Assembly (NCBI RefSeq): GCF_000019525.1
Contig: NC_010506.1
Coordinates: 4,030,001 to 4,094,000, forward strand
Length of the DNA: 64,000 nt
Direction of reading: 5' to 3'
Origin: Shewanella woodyi ATCC 51908
GTDB taxonomy: Bacteria; Pseudomonadota; Gammaproteobacteria; Enterobacterales; Shewanellaceae
The translations under genes were made by a program, and so were the position numbers. The notes under the pieces are model-generated. The model worked only from the letters and a program-made list of their open reading frames with translations. It made no database searches and was not told where the DNA came from. Each line of letters starts with the position of its first letter. The first letter of the stretch is position 1. Shown here piece after piece: positions 7,845 to 17,144 of this stretch.

Positions 7845-8484
7845 TTTCATGACCGCGATAAAACAGAAGCTCGCCTTCAACTTTACCTATCGAAAGCTGC
7901 TCTAATAGGGTAAATCCATGTTGACTAAAAAGCAGAGCATGATTTTGATCGCTAGCAAAGACACCAATTCCATCAAGCTCAGGTTGTTCATCACACCAGC
8001 TTAATGCGGCCTGAACCAACTGAGCTCCTAATCCCTTGCCTTGCTCGGTTGGAGAAACAGCAATAAATTGTAAGATGCCACAATGAGGACTAGGTAAGTG
8101 CTCCAATAAAGAGGACTCTTTCTTGATTAAAGCTTGAGTTGACTGCCATCCAGTACTGATTAGCATTTTTAAACGCCAATGCCAGTATCTAGACTCTCCG
8201 AGAGGAACTTGTTGGGTCACAATACATGCTACACCTACCATTCTATCAGCATCAAATAACCCAATTAATGCCTGTTCCTGTTGCCATAATTCATTAAGCT
8301 CTTCACGTATTGCCCCTCTGAGCTTCTGCTCATACATGGACATATCACCAGCATATAAAGAATCGATAAAAAAAGGATCATCATGGTAAGCGTTATAGAG
8401 TATTGAAGCTGCAACACGCAGATCTTCAGCTGTTAAATAAACAGCTCGATACGCTTGTGATACTGCACTATCTGCTTTAGTCAT
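7837..8484 (-). CDS. GNAT family N-acetyltransferase
   Basis: A cytoplasmic acetyl-CoA-dependent acetyltransferase of 215 residues; substrate unknown. The acetyl-CoA binding motif A is visible as ILQFIAVSPTEQGKGLGAQL (about 137-156), with a Q-x-x-G-x-G/A signature, followed by the motif B region near SQHGFTLLEQ. The ATG at 8484 is preferred over the TTG one codon earlier. It is co-transcribed with the downstream DUF962 gene, which it overlaps. Confidence 0.85.
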   Translation of the reverse strand: MTKADSAVSQAYRAVYLTAEDLRVAASILYNAYHDDPFFIDSLYAGDMSMYEQKLRGAIREELNELWQQEQALIGLFDADRMVGVACIVTQQVPLGESRYWHWRLKMLISTGWQSTQALIKKESSLLEHLPSPHCGILQFIAVSPTEQGKGLGAQLVQAALSWCDEQPELDGIGVFASDQNHALLFSQHGFTLLEQLSIGKVEGELLFYRGHENE

Positions 8485-8649
8485 CAACTGGCAACCTTTG
8501 ATCTAGATCAATTAGCACCAATGTATCAACTGAAATTAACAGTGTAAATATCAATCATAAAATGCTGTTAATATAATCACTTTTATTAAAGTATGATCCA
8601 TACTAGTAGTAACTGTTAATCATAGATATACACGTATAAGGAGCAGTCA

Positions 8650-8883
8650 ATGGATACGACGCCTCAAGACCTTAACCATCTATTTGAGCAACTCGGCATA
8701 GAGAGCAGTGAAGAGAATATCGATAGGTTTATTGCAGAGTCTACGATCCCCAATAATGTACTTCTTTATGAAGCCGATTTTTGGACTGAGTCTCAAAAAA
8801 GCTTTTTAAAAGAAGCGATAGATGAAGACGCCCAATGGTCTGAACTCATCGACCATTTAGACGCCCTAATTAGAAGACAATAA
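8650..8883 (+). CDS. DUF2789 family protein
   Basis: A 77-residue acidic cytoplasmic protein with no signal or membrane segment. An AAGGAG site sits at ideal distance before the ATG. The pattern DLNHLFEQLGI near the N-terminus, ADFWTESQKSFLKEAI in the middle and the W-SELIDHLD end match DUF2789 proteins, which occur in many marine gammaproteobacteria and have no assigned function. Monocistronic; a MITE-like repeat follows directly. Confidence 0.82.
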   Translation: MDTTPQDLNHLFEQLGIESSEENIDRFIAESTIPNNVLLYEADFWTESQKSFLKEAIDEDAQWSELIDHLDALIRRQ

Positions 8884-8884
8884 C

Positions 8885-9154
8885 TTATACCAATTACACT
8901 AAATATGTTGTCAATTCAGAGACACTCAAACTTTTCAATTCAAGGCGCATTGATGAAAGAATGATTACTCCCTTTTAAGTCAATGCAAAGCAGAAGTGGA
9001 ATGTTTGAGGGCCTCCCGCAGAGCGGGTTTCAAAGCCCTGGATGCTGTGTTAAATGATTTAGATATAGAATAACTATTAGCTTCAATCATCTGCCTTGCC
9101 TGCAGCGCTTTAAATTCCCGCTGAATGAACAGATACTTAATGTAACTGGTATTA
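8885..9154. repeat. MITE-like repeat A
   Basis: A roughly 265-bp non-coding element with imperfect inverted ends: ATACCAATTACACTAA on the left against ATACCAGTTACATTAA read inward from the right. The interior differs from repeats B-D, so this is another subfamily sharing the ends. The right end overlaps the TAA stop of the DUF3192 lipoprotein gene. Confidence 0.7.
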
Positions 9155-9514
9155 AATACTTAAGTAGGCCTTCTCTCCCCAGCCAACAACAGCATTATTA
9201 CTGATGACGACGGGAGTACATTCATCTTTTGTCGTCTTACCATCACCTTTAGTTCTCTGAGTGCGATAAAAAAGTACATGGACCTCTTTATCATTCTTCA
9301 TATAAGCCTCATAAAAGTCAGCATCTCCCATCAACACCTTAACCTGATCTTGACTCATACCCAGATTGAGTTTGGTTAGATTATCTCGATTAGCTGATTG
9401 GGTTTTCTCCCAGTGATTCCAATCAGAATCACCTTCACCAAGGTTGATTACACAACCCGATAAACCTAAACTTGCTACCCCAACAAATACTAAACCAATT
9501 AAACGTGTTTTCAT
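9152..9514 (-). CDS. DUF3192 lipoprotein
   Basis: A 120-residue exported lipoprotein. A signal peptide with lipobox LSGC puts the lipidated cysteine at residue 21. The mature part has NLTKLNLGMSQDQVKVLMGD, the same short motif seen in SmpA/BamE-like folds, and two further cysteines are not obvious apart from C106 in DECTP. It matches DUF3192 proteins of gammaproteobacteria; function unknown, probably envelope-associated. The TAA stop is fused to the end of MITE-like repeat A. Confidence 0.82.
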   Translation of the reverse strand: MKTRLIGLVFVGVASLGLSGCVINLGEGDSDWNHWEKTQSANRDNLTKLNLGMSQDQVKVLMGDADFYEAYMKNDKEVHVLFYRTQRTKGDGKTTKDECTPVVISNNAVVGWGEKAYLSI

Positions 9515-9657
9515 TATGACTTCCTGTTTCTTTATTATCGTTAAACGCTTTTAAAGCAAATTACAGGCCAAATCATATCTACATGTTTATATTAAGTTTT
9601 ATTTTTAATATCTACTTTTAATTAGTCTTTTAGGCTAGCGAGTGAGAAAAATCACCA

Positions 9658-9987
9658 ATGATGAGTCCTTTAGAACAAGTATTAGCTGCAGCCAAGTCGA
9701 TCACAGACGCAGGAAAGCAACCAAGTCTTGCCCTAATAAAAACAAAATTAGGAAATAGTGTCCCCATGCCGATACTTATCCAAGGCTTACAACAGTTTAA
9801 ATCTATGTCTCAGGATGCAATAGAGCAGCTTCAAGCACTCACAGCGGATGTATCGCTAAGCCCAAAAAGTGAAGAGTTATCTGAGCTTGATACGCTAAAG
9901 TTGGAACTAAAACGACTAAAAGAAGACTACCAACAGCTTAATAGTCGATTAACTGCACTTGAATCTGGCTATAGGTCTGAAAAATAA
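9658..9987 (+). CDS. Small conserved protein, possible DNA-binding N-terminus
   Basis: A 109-residue cytoplasmic protein. The N-terminal half (LEQVLAAAKSITDAGKQPSL, then ALIKTKLGNSVPMPILIQGL) looks like a small helical DNA-binding fold of the KfrA-like type seen at the front of some regulators. The C-terminal part (about 75-105) is a short coiled coil (LKLELKRLKEDYQQLNSRL). Its last codon abuts the downstream DUF2310 gene (TAATGC), so they are co-translated. The DNA-binding suggestion is inference. Confidence 0.65.
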   Translation: MMSPLEQVLAAAKSITDAGKQPSLALIKTKLGNSVPMPILIQGLQQFKSMSQDAIEQLQALTADVSLSPKSEELSELDTLKLELKRLKEDYQQLNSRLTALESGYRSEK

Positions 9988-10760
9988 TGCATGTTGTTGA
10001 ACTTAGATTTGAGTGTTTTGACAACACCACAATTACAGCGGCAGAAAAAGCAATAAATGGCCTTTTAGAAGCCTACAGAGCCAATGGACAGGTATTAGGC
10101 AGGGAGTTTGCAGTTGCTTTCAATGAGGGGGATTTTAAAGTCAGACTCTTGATGCCAGAAAAGAGTAGCTTAGCTAAACGATACAACAGCCCTTGGGTTA
10201 ACGCTGCATTAGCTGAACTAACAACAGCTAAACTGCTTGCTCCTCGAGAGAAATATATTGGTCAAGATATTAACTCAGAGGTAAGCAGCTCTGATAAACC
10301 AAGCTGGCAACTGCTCTATACCAGTTATGTGCATATGTGCTCACCGATACGAAATGGCGACACACTCCAGCCAATTCCACTTTATCAGCTACCCGCCACT
10401 TTTAACGGCGATCATAAACGCGTCATAAGATGGCAAACTGAGTGGCAGGCATGCGATGAACTTCAGATGGCTGCAGCCACTAAAGCTGAATTTGCCGCAC
10501 TGGAGGAGCTAACCTCAACAAAAAGCGATCTCTTTCGTCGAGGTTGGGACATACGAGGTCGAGTCGAGTTTCAAACAAAGATCCCAACATACTACTACCT
10601 CTATCGAGTAGGTGGTGATAGCTTGGCCGCCGAAAAAGAGCGACCTTGCCCCCGCTGTGGCAACCAAGAGTGGTTACTGGATGAGCCGCTACTGGATATG
10701 TTTCACTTTCGCTGCGATGAGTGCCGTATTGTTTCAAACATCTCTTGGGATCATCTTTAA
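9987..10760 (+). CDS. DUF2310 zinc-ribbon protein
   Basis: A 257-residue cytoplasmic protein with a C-terminal zinc ribbon: CPRCGNQEW (about 222-230) and a second knuckle FRCDECRI (about 242-249). It belongs to the DUF2310 family, usually described as possible nucleic-acid-binding proteins; no activity is established. It is translationally coupled to the preceding small gene. The TAA stop runs straight into TACCGATAATACCAATC, resembling the MITE ends seen elsewhere. Confidence 0.8.
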   Translation: MHVVELRFECFDNTTITAAEKAINGLLEAYRANGQVLGREFAVAFNEGDFKVRLLMPEKSSLAKRYNSPWVNAALAELTTAKLLAPREKYIGQDINSEVSSSDKPSWQLLYTSYVHMCSPIRNGDTLQPIPLYQLPATFNGDHKRVIRWQTEWQACDELQMAAATKAEFAALEELTSTKSDLFRRGWDIRGRVEFQTKIPTYYYLYRVGGDSLAAEKERPCPRCGNQEWLLDEPLLDMFHFRCDECRIVSNISWDHL

Positions 10761-10786
10761 TACCGATAATACCAATCAAATATTCA

Positions 10787-11454
10787 TTAAGATCTGGTAC
10801 CTTTTAAGTTATGCCACATCAGCTTAATACGGTGCCAGATCCCGGGGTGATCTAACTCAGCCATTGACTCCTCTATGTGTATCTCAGGAGGAGCAACTCT
10901 CGGTGTTAAGGAGTCGATGAAACTCTCAAGTGAATCGGCAAGCTTTTCACTTGGCGTTTCACCAGGGATCTCAATCCAAACGCTACCATCACTATTATCA
11001 ATTGTTAGCATTTTATCTCCATTGCCTAACACACCGATAAACCAAGTTGGCGCCTGCTTAAGTTTCCTCTTCATCATCAGATGGCCAATGATATTTTGCT
11101 GCAAGCACTCAAAATCACTCATGCTCCATACCTGAAGTAACTCCCCCTCCCCCCACTTTGACTGAAAAAGAAGTGGGGCTGAAAAGTACCGGCAATAAAA
11201 ATTATTAATATCAGAATGTAGCTTAATATCTAAAGCCGAATCGACATTATCAAAAGAGACACTGTCCTCTCTTTCTACCGGATGCCAGAGAACAATTTTT
11301 CCATCTCCGCCATAAGCTCATCATCACTAAACTCCCCCTCAATACAGGGAGATGACTCGCCTTGGGGATAATAACGAGGAGATTCACCTAGTTTATCTAA
11401 ATAAGCTTGATGATATATTTTTAAAAATTTATCCAGTGCAGGTAAAGAAGACAC
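10787..11454 (-). pseudogene. syd: SecY-interacting protein Syd, frameshifted
   Basis: Syd is a small membrane-associated protein that binds SecY. Both halves are readable. The N-terminal half starts at a GTG at 11454 ([19 protein letters not shown]) and runs in one frame through [20 protein letters not shown] until a TAG at 11277-11275. The rest ([13 protein letters not shown] through the C-terminus [11 protein letters not shown]) is in another frame, closed upstream by a TGA at 11320-11318. The joint must lie within about 11278-11317, and homology puts it near 11300-11317. The total length of 668 bp is not a multiple of three. The flanking sequence is otherwise well kept, so this is either a very recent inactivation or a sequencing error. 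It is divergent from queF, as in E. coli. Confidence 0.85.
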
Positions 11455-11513
11455 TTAGCTGTTGTCCAAAATCAGGTATAATGATCACCTATTTTGCCAT
11501 GGAAAAACCATTG

Positions 11514-12371
11514 ATGACACAAGTTCATGATCCCTATAGTAATGCACAGGCCCTTTCTGAACTGACGCTTGGAAAAGCGACTGGCTATCAGTCTGAGTAT
11601 GATGCATCACTGCTGCAAGGGGTTCCCCGTAAACTAAATCGTGATGCCATAGGCCTCAGCAATACTTTACCCTTCCACGGCAGTGATATCTGGACAGGAT
11701 ATGAACTTTCTTGGCTCAATGCCAAGGGAAAGCCTATGGTGGCTATCGCTGAATTTCTACTTAGCTTTGATAGTGAAAACCTTATTGAGTCCAAATCTTT
11801 TAAGCTATACCTCAATAGTTTTAACCAAACTAAATTTGAAAATCTAGAGCAGGTTCAAACAACCTTAGCCACTGACCTTAGTCAATGTGCAAAGGGCGAG
11901 GTTTTAGTAAAAGTTATAGAGCCTAAACAGTTTATCCATCAACGTGTTGTTGAACTGCCAGGCACCTGTATTGACGATCTCGATATTGAAGTTGAAGATT
12001 ACAGTTTTAACCCTGAATACCTCATCGACAGCACAGATGAAAAGGCGATGGTGGCAGAAACCTTAAACTCAAACCTATTAAAGTCTAACTGCTTAATAAC
12101 CTCCCAACCTGATTGGGGCAGTGTGATGATCCGCTACCAAGGACCTAAAATAGATAGAGAAAAGCTACTGCGTTACCTGATATCATTTCGCCAGCATAAT
12201 GAATTTCATGAGCAGTGTATCGAGCGTATCTTTGTCGATCTAAAGCGTTTCTGTCACTGTGCAAAATTAACTGTCTACGCACGCTACACCCGGCGCGGTG
12301 GCTTAGATATCAACCCTTACCGCAGTGATTTTGAGCATCCTCCAGAGAGTCATAGACTCGCCCGGCAGTAA
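11514..12371 (+). CDS. queF: NADPH-dependent preQ0 reductase QueF
   Basis: Reduces 7-cyano-7-deazaguanine (preQ0) to preQ1 in queuosine tRNA-modification synthesis. From the ATG at 11514 it is 285 residues, close to E. coli QueF (282). An open frame extends upstream to 11352, but that part overlaps syd and shows no QueF similarity. The N-terminal tunnelling-fold half has [20 protein letters not shown]. The catalytic cysteine is in the [13 protein letters not shown] motif (about residue 193), followed by the QueF signature for NADPH binding. The [12 protein letters not shown] end is typical. Confidence 0.95.
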   Translation: MTQVHDPYSNAQALSELTLGKATGYQSEYDASLLQGVPRKLNRDAIGLSNTLPFHGSDIWTGYELSWLNAKGKPMVAIAEFLLSFDSENLIESKSFKLYLNSFNQTKFENLEQVQTTLATDLSQCAKGEVLVKVIEPKQFIHQRVVELPGTCIDDLDIEVEDYSFNPEYLIDSTDEKAMVAETLNSNLLKSNCLITSQPDWGSVMIRYQGPKIDREKLLRYLISFRQHNEFHEQCIERIFVDLKRFCHCAKLTVYARYTRRGGLDINPYRSDFEHPPESHRLARQ

Positions 12372-12396
12372 GACCACCACGTAAATGGATAAAAAT

Positions 12397-12421
12397 AGAG
12401 GAGCGGATTTTCAGCTCCTCT
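12397..12421 (-). terminator. Terminator of the LysR gene
   Basis: On the minus strand, stem AGAGGAGC/GCTCCTCT is followed by ATTTTTAT. It lies between the convergent queF and lysR-type genes. Confidence 0.7.
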
Positions 12422-12432
12422 AACGTCTTACA

Positions 12433-13341
12433 TCACGACGACTTGATTAACAGTAATAAGGTCTCCCTTAGCCAAAGGTTAGCCGCATTGTGCTGTAACT
12501 TTTTACACCACACCATATACAGATCAATCGGCTCTGTCACAAAGGGGAGCGGTAATACCTGTAAGCCAAATAACTCAGCATAAGCATCCGTGTATGATTG
12601 TGTTGCTACCGCGATGGCATTGGATTTAGCCGCTGTCGCCAGCATATTTAACAAAGACGATTGCTCACCATACATCTCTCTTTTGGGAAGCACCTCCTTG
12701 GTCATTAGATCAGCCATGCTCAGATTAGAGCGGCGCATGTTATGAATAATATGCTTCTCAGCAAAATACTGCTCTGTGCTTAAACTTCCCTGAATTCTAG
12801 GGTGTTCCTTTCTAACCACACAGTTCAATCTATCCTGCATGACTTTTGTCGAAGCAAAAGAGGCCAGATGGGGTTGCGTAATATCCAAGGCCAGATCTAC
12901 CTTCTCCAGCTGCAGATCCATCTGTATCTGCTCCTCCCCTATTGGGGTTTCGCGAAACACGATATCAATTGCGCTATCACATAAGTATTCATCTACCCGG
13001 GTTTGCAATAGCTGAATAATTGTTTCATTCGCATAAACATAGAAGCTTCGCTTGCTCTGCTTAGGATCAAACAGGTGTAAACCTGACACCACCTGCTCAA
13101 TAGCCAGTAGGGGCTGTTCAAGTTGTTGATAAAGGTTTAATGCAACCGATGTTGGCTTAACTCCCCGGCCAACACGAATAAACAGCTCCTCACCAATAGA
13201 TAACTTCAATCTTGCAATGGCGTTACTCACCGACGATTGAGTCAAGTTTAGCTCCTCTGCCGCTCGGCTAAACGAAGCCGTTTTACAGACAATGGAGAAG
13301 ACACGCAGTAAGTTCAAATCCAATGGTTTTTCTTGAGACAT
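12433..13341 (-). CDS. LysR family transcriptional regulator
   Basis: A 302-residue regulator from the ATG at 13341; a GTG 18 bp earlier is less likely. The N-terminal winged helix-turn-helix (about 8-66) has LNLLRVFSIVCKTASFSRAA and LTQSSVSNAIARLK. The rest is the LysR effector-binding domain. It is divergent from the alkylsulfatase gene across 160 bp, the usual layout for a LysR protein controlling its neighbour, so regulation of sulfate-ester use is a reasonable inference. The ligand is unknown. Confidence 0.88.
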   Translation of the reverse strand: MSQEKPLDLNLLRVFSIVCKTASFSRAAEELNLTQSSVSNAIARLKLSIGEELFIRVGRGVKPTSVALNLYQQLEQPLLAIEQVVSGLHLFDPKQSKRSFYVYANETIIQLLQTRVDEYLCDSAIDIVFRETPIGEEQIQMDLQLEKVDLALDITQPHLASFASTKVMQDRLNCVVRKEHPRIQGSLSTEQYFAEKHIIHNMRRSNLSMADLMTKEVLPKREMYGEQSSLLNMLATAAKSNAIAVATQSYTDAYAELFGLQVLPLPFVTEPIDLYMVWCKKLQHNAANLWLRETLLLLIKSS

Positions 13342-13501
13342 ACTAAACCTAATATTCACAATATAAATATTAGAACACAGGTTAAGCCTAATTATTTATC
13401 AATTCAAGCAAGATAAACTGATTTCAACGTTTAGAAATAGACCAGCCCTTAACATCAATCCTTAAGGCTGAACCGACATACGCTTAAAAGAGGCTCTACC
13501 G

Positions 13502-15523
13502 ATGAAAAACTCATTACTTGCAGTATCAATTATCAGCGCACTATCACTCAATACATTCGCTTTTAGCGCTTACGCAGCTCAACATGAGCATGATCACATC
13601 ACTGTTAGCTATCAAGGCAAAGATGCAACCCGTCACACAGCAGCAGTTAATAAGGCCACAGCGAAAACACTCAACTTTGCTGATACGCGTGCTTTTGAAC
13701 AATCATCAAAGCAACTTGTCGCTAAATTAGATGAAAAAACAGCAAAAATACTCCGAGCTGAGTTTAAGTTTATTGGAGAGAAAGCCCCTGATACGGTCAA
13801 TCCATCTCTGTATCGTCAAGCCAAGTTGAACATGGTGGCAGATGGGCTCTATAAGGTGCGCGACGGTATTTATCAAGTTAGGGGGACAGATCTGTCTAAT
13901 TTGACCTTAATTCGTAGCGATAATGGTTGGATCGCCTACGATGTACTCCTTACCAAAGAGGCCGCAAAAGCATCCCTTGAGTTCGCGATGAAAAACCTGC
14001 CTCAAGGTGGCCAGTTACCAGTGGTTGCGATGATCTACTCACACAGCCACGCTGATCACTTCGGTGGTGCCAGAGGCGTTCAGGAGCTCTATCCCAATGT
14101 GAAGGTCTATGGCTCTGATAACATAACCAAAGAGATTGTCGACGAGAATGTACTTGCGGGAAATGCCATGAGCCGCCGTGCAGCCTATCAATATGGTGCA
14201 ACTCTGGGCCAACACGACCATGGCATTGTCGATGCGGCGCTAGGCAAAGGCTTGTCTAAAGGGGAGATCTCCTATGTCAGGCCCGACTATACCTTAAATA
14301 GCGAGTCAAAATGGGAAACACTCACCATCGACGGCCTAGAGATGATATTTATGGATGCATCAGGTACCGAGGCGGCCTCAGAGATGATCACCTATATTCC
14401 GTCGATGAAGGCACTCTGGACAGCAGAGCTGACCTATCAAGGTATGCACAATATCTACACACTTCGCGGCGCTAAAGTACGTGACGCCCAAAAGTGGTCT
14501 AAAGATATTAATGAGATGATCAATGCATTTGGTGGCGAAGTAGAAACCTTGTTTGCTGCGCATTCTGCACCAGTTTGGGGTAACGAGGAGATCAATGACT
14601 TCCTTAAACTGCAAAGAGATAACTATGGTCTAGTCCATAACCAAACACTGCGTTTAGCAAACCAAGGAGTCACTATTCAAGATATTGGTGATGCTATCCA
14701 AGAGGTGATCCCAGAGTCCATTTTCAAGGCTTGGCACACTAACGGCTACCACGGTACCTATAGCCATAATGCTAAAGCGGTTTACAACATGTACTTAGGG
14801 TATTTCGATATGAACCCTGCAAACTTAAATCCCCTGCCAACACATCCAGAAGCAGTAAAATTTGTCCAGTACATGGGTGGAGCTGATACGGTATTAGCAA
14901 ATGCCGAAGCTGACTTTGCTCAAGGAGATTACCGCTTCGTAGCAACCGCTCTTAATAAGGTCGTTATGGCAGATCCCAGTAACAGTAAGGCCCGTGAACT
15001 GCTCGCCGATACTTATGAGCAGTTAGGCTATCAATCAGAGGGCGCTGGATGGAGAAATATCTATCTAACAGGTGCTCAGGAGTTACGAGTTGGTATCCAA
15101 CCTGGCACACCTAAAACTGCTTCAGCCGATGTAATAAGTGAGATGGATATGCCAACACTCTTTGACTTTTTAGCCGTCAAAATAGACAGCCTTAAAGCAG
15201 CTAAGCAGGGGTTAGTTACCATGAATGTGATCACCCCAGATGACAATCGCATTCTCTATGTTGAGATGAGCAATGGCAACTTAAGCAATATCGAAGTCAC
15301 GACGCCAAAAGACTCAGATGCTAATCTCACTATTAATAAGGCAGATGTAAACCGTATCTTGATGGGAGAAGTCAAGCTTACGGAGCTGCTCGCCAACGGC
15401 AGTGCCAAGCTAACGGGAGATAAAGATGCCTTTAGCAAAATATCTTCAAGCTTAGTTGAGTTTAACACCGACTTTGAAATCGTCCCATTAAACCCTAACC
15501 AGAAGGGTGAGCATAAACACTAA
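13502..15523 (+). CDS. Type III linear alkylsulfatase (SdsA-like metallo-hydrolase)
   Basis: A periplasmic zinc hydrolase that should cleave alkyl sulfate esters (SDS-like compounds) to alcohol and sulfate. The 673 residues give the family layout: signal peptide ending near AYAAQ (about residue 26); a metallo-beta-lactamase core with the zinc motif HSHADH at about 181-186; a helical dimerisation region (about 390-540); and a C-terminal SCP2-like domain (about 545-665) for hydrophobic substrate. Downstream histidines are present (AAHSAPVWG near 350). The divergent LysR gene and the porin 330 bp downstream suggest a small uptake-and-use locus. Confidence 0.92.
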   Translation: MKNSLLAVSIISALSLNTFAFSAYAAQHEHDHITVSYQGKDATRHTAAVNKATAKTLNFADTRAFEQSSKQLVAKLDEKTAKILRAEFKFIGEKAPDTVNPSLYRQAKLNMVADGLYKVRDGIYQVRGTDLSNLTLIRSDNGWIAYDVLLTKEAAKASLEFAMKNLPQGGQLPVVAMIYSHSHADHFGGARGVQELYPNVKVYGSDNITKEIVDENVLAGNAMSRRAAYQYGATLGQHDHGIVDAALGKGLSKGEISYVRPDYTLNSESKWETLTIDGLEMIFMDASGTEAASEMITYIPSMKALWTAELTYQGMHNIYTLRGAKVRDAQKWSKDINEMINAFGGEVETLFAAHSAPVWGNEEINDFLKLQRDNYGLVHNQTLRLANQGVTIQDIGDAIQEVIPESIFKAWHTNGYHGTYSHNAKAVYNMYLGYFDMNPANLNPLPTHPEAVKFVQYMGGADTVLANAEADFAQGDYRFVATALNKVVMADPSNSKARELLADTYEQLGYQSEGAGWRNIYLTGAQELRVGIQPGTPKTASADVISEMDMPTLFDFLAVKIDSLKAAKQGLVTMNVITPDDNRILYVEMSNGNLSNIEVTTPKDSDANLTINKADVNRILMGEVKLTELLANGSAKLTGDKDAFSKISSSLVEFNTDFEIVPLNPNQKGEHKH

Positions 15524-15545
15524 AAAGTAGCACCGAAGATGTATT

Positions 15546-15580
15546 AAGCACAGTTAACTAATCGTTAGCTGTGCTTTTTT
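15546..15580 (+). terminator. Terminator after the alkylsulfatase gene
   Basis: Stem AGCACAGTTAAC/GTTAGCTGTGCT with a short loop is followed by TTTTTT. Confidence 0.85.
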
Positions 15581-15853
15581 ATATATGGGTATAATCACAT
15601 GCATTACAACACAAGATATCGAACTGAATTATCAAACAACTTCAGTTATAAAACCTTTAGTCATAACAACTTTAGCAGAGCTGAATAAATACCACTTTAT
15701 AGGTACCACTTAATTAGTATAAGCTGATGATCTATGTCACATTTATGACAACATAGGCATAATCATTAGTTAACATTGTTCCAGATCAAAAAGCGCACAC
15801 CTTTTAACATCTATAACAGCCTCAGAGCAATGATGAAACAAAAGGACTACCTA
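15581..15853. other. Porin upstream region
   Basis: No gene seen. GATGA-N6-TCACA near 15725-15740, within TGATGATCTATGTCACAT, resembles a CRP half-palindrome and could place the porin under cAMP-CRP control. This is tentative: only the right half matches fully. Confidence 0.35.
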
Positions 15854-17044
15854 ATGAAAGTTCGTGCACTTACCCTAGCTATACTGACAAGTTTATCCGC
15901 ATCTGCCATCGCAGCCGATACGGTTGATCCACTCAAAAAAGCCTTTATTGACGATTCAGAGATAAAGCTACAGTTCCGTTTACGTTATGAGCAAGCGGAT
16001 GTTGATAATGTCGACGATCAGAATCAAACCACTCTGCGTACGCGCCTAAACTATAAGACAGGTGATATCTATAACTTCTTCGCGCTAGCAGAAGTTGACG
16101 ATGTACGCTCAACCGATGATGAACCTCTTATTGCCGACTATGAATACACACAAATTAATCAGGCATTTATTGGTTATAAAGCACCAGCTGACACACTGCT
16201 AAAATATGGTCGTCAGCGTATCTTACTCGATAATCAAAGGTTTGTTGGCGGTGTTGGTTTCCGTCAAAATGAGCAAACCTATGATGCGTTTTCGATTCAA
16301 AATACAGCGGTCAAACATCTGACTGCTTATTATGCTTATGTCAATAATGTAAACCGCATTTTCCCTGAAGGTTCAGGCAAGGATGAGCATAAAAATGAAA
16401 CCAGCCTATTAAACGTTAACTATAAGGGACTAGACTTCGTTAAGTTAAGCGGTTATGCCTACCTTATTGACAATATCAATGTCGCTAAATTCTCTACCGA
16501 TACTTATGGTATTCGCGCAGCAGGTGGCATTAAGCTAGATAAGATTAAGCTCAATTACGAAGCCGAATTTGCTCAGCAGTCTGAAGGTGGCGATAACCCA
16601 ACCAGCTATACTGCTAACTACTACAAATTAGGTGCAGGAGTTGGCTTTAACGGTTTTGGAGCTAAGTTAGGCTATGAGGTCTTAGGCTCTGATGATGGTA
16701 AAGCAGGCTTTGTCACGCCACTGGCAACCTTGCACGCCTTTAACGGCTGGACAGATAAATTCCTCTTTGGTGGTGCTGGTAACTGGGAGAACGGCATTGT
16801 CGATACTCATTTTATCTTAACGGCGAAAGTCGCTGGCCTTAAACTTCTAGCCAAGTACCATAAATTTGACTCAGATTTTGGTGATATCGACATGGGTAAA
16901 GAGTGGGGTTTTGCGGCAACTTATCCATTTGCTAAACACTATGATGTGGGCGTGAAATACGCAAGCTTTAGTGGTGCTGATGCAGGATATGGCTTTTCAA
17001 ATGACACCGATAAGCTTTGGTTAACCCTGCAAGCCAAATACTAA
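15854..17044 (+). CDS. Outer-membrane porin
   Basis: A 396-residue outer-membrane beta-barrel from the ATG at 15854, which has AAAGGA at normal distance; an upstream in-frame start at 15776 would bury the signal peptide. The signal peptide ends at ASAIAA (about residue 22). The mature protein is made of alternating amphipathic strands (FRLRYEQADVD, TTLRTRLNYKTG) and ends in an aromatic-type terminal strand LWLTLQAKY. It resembles the alginate-export/OprD-like porins of Shewanella. The substrate is unknown; the alkylsulfatase next door makes small organic anions a guess. Confidence 0.82.
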   Translation: MKVRALTLAILTSLSASAIAADTVDPLKKAFIDDSEIKLQFRLRYEQADVDNVDDQNQTTLRTRLNYKTGDIYNFFALAEVDDVRSTDDEPLIADYEYTQINQAFIGYKAPADTLLKYGRQRILLDNQRFVGGVGFRQNEQTYDAFSIQNTAVKHLTAYYAYVNNVNRIFPEGSGKDEHKNETSLLNVNYKGLDFVKLSGYAYLIDNINVAKFSTDTYGIRAAGGIKLDKIKLNYEAEFAQQSEGGDNPTSYTANYYKLGAGVGFNGFGAKLGYEVLGSDDGKAGFVTPLATLHAFNGWTDKFLFGGAGNWENGIVDTHFILTAKVAGLKLLAKYHKFDSDFGDIDMGKEWGFAATYPFAKHYDVGVKYASFSGADAGYGFSNDTDKLWLTLQAKY

Positions 17045-17115
17045 TCTCAGTAGCAAAAGTGTAAAACGAGAGCATATTTAACCTTTAAGTAATTTGCTCT
17101 CGCTCCCTCCCTTTT

Positions 17116-17144
17116 GAGCAGACTAACCTCTGCTCTTTTTTATT
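17116..17144 (+). terminator. Terminator after the porin gene
   Basis: Stem GAGCAGA/TCTGCTC with a 6-nt loop is followed by a T-run that overlaps the stop of the convergent phosphopantetheinyl transferase gene. Confidence 0.82.

Noticed and set aside
10787..11122. Stand-alone 111-residue protein
   Set aside because: It is the C-terminal half of Syd after a frameshift.
11352..11513. N-terminal extension of queF
   Set aside because: Overlaps the divergent syd coding sequence and has no QueF similarity; the ATG at 11514 gives the family length.
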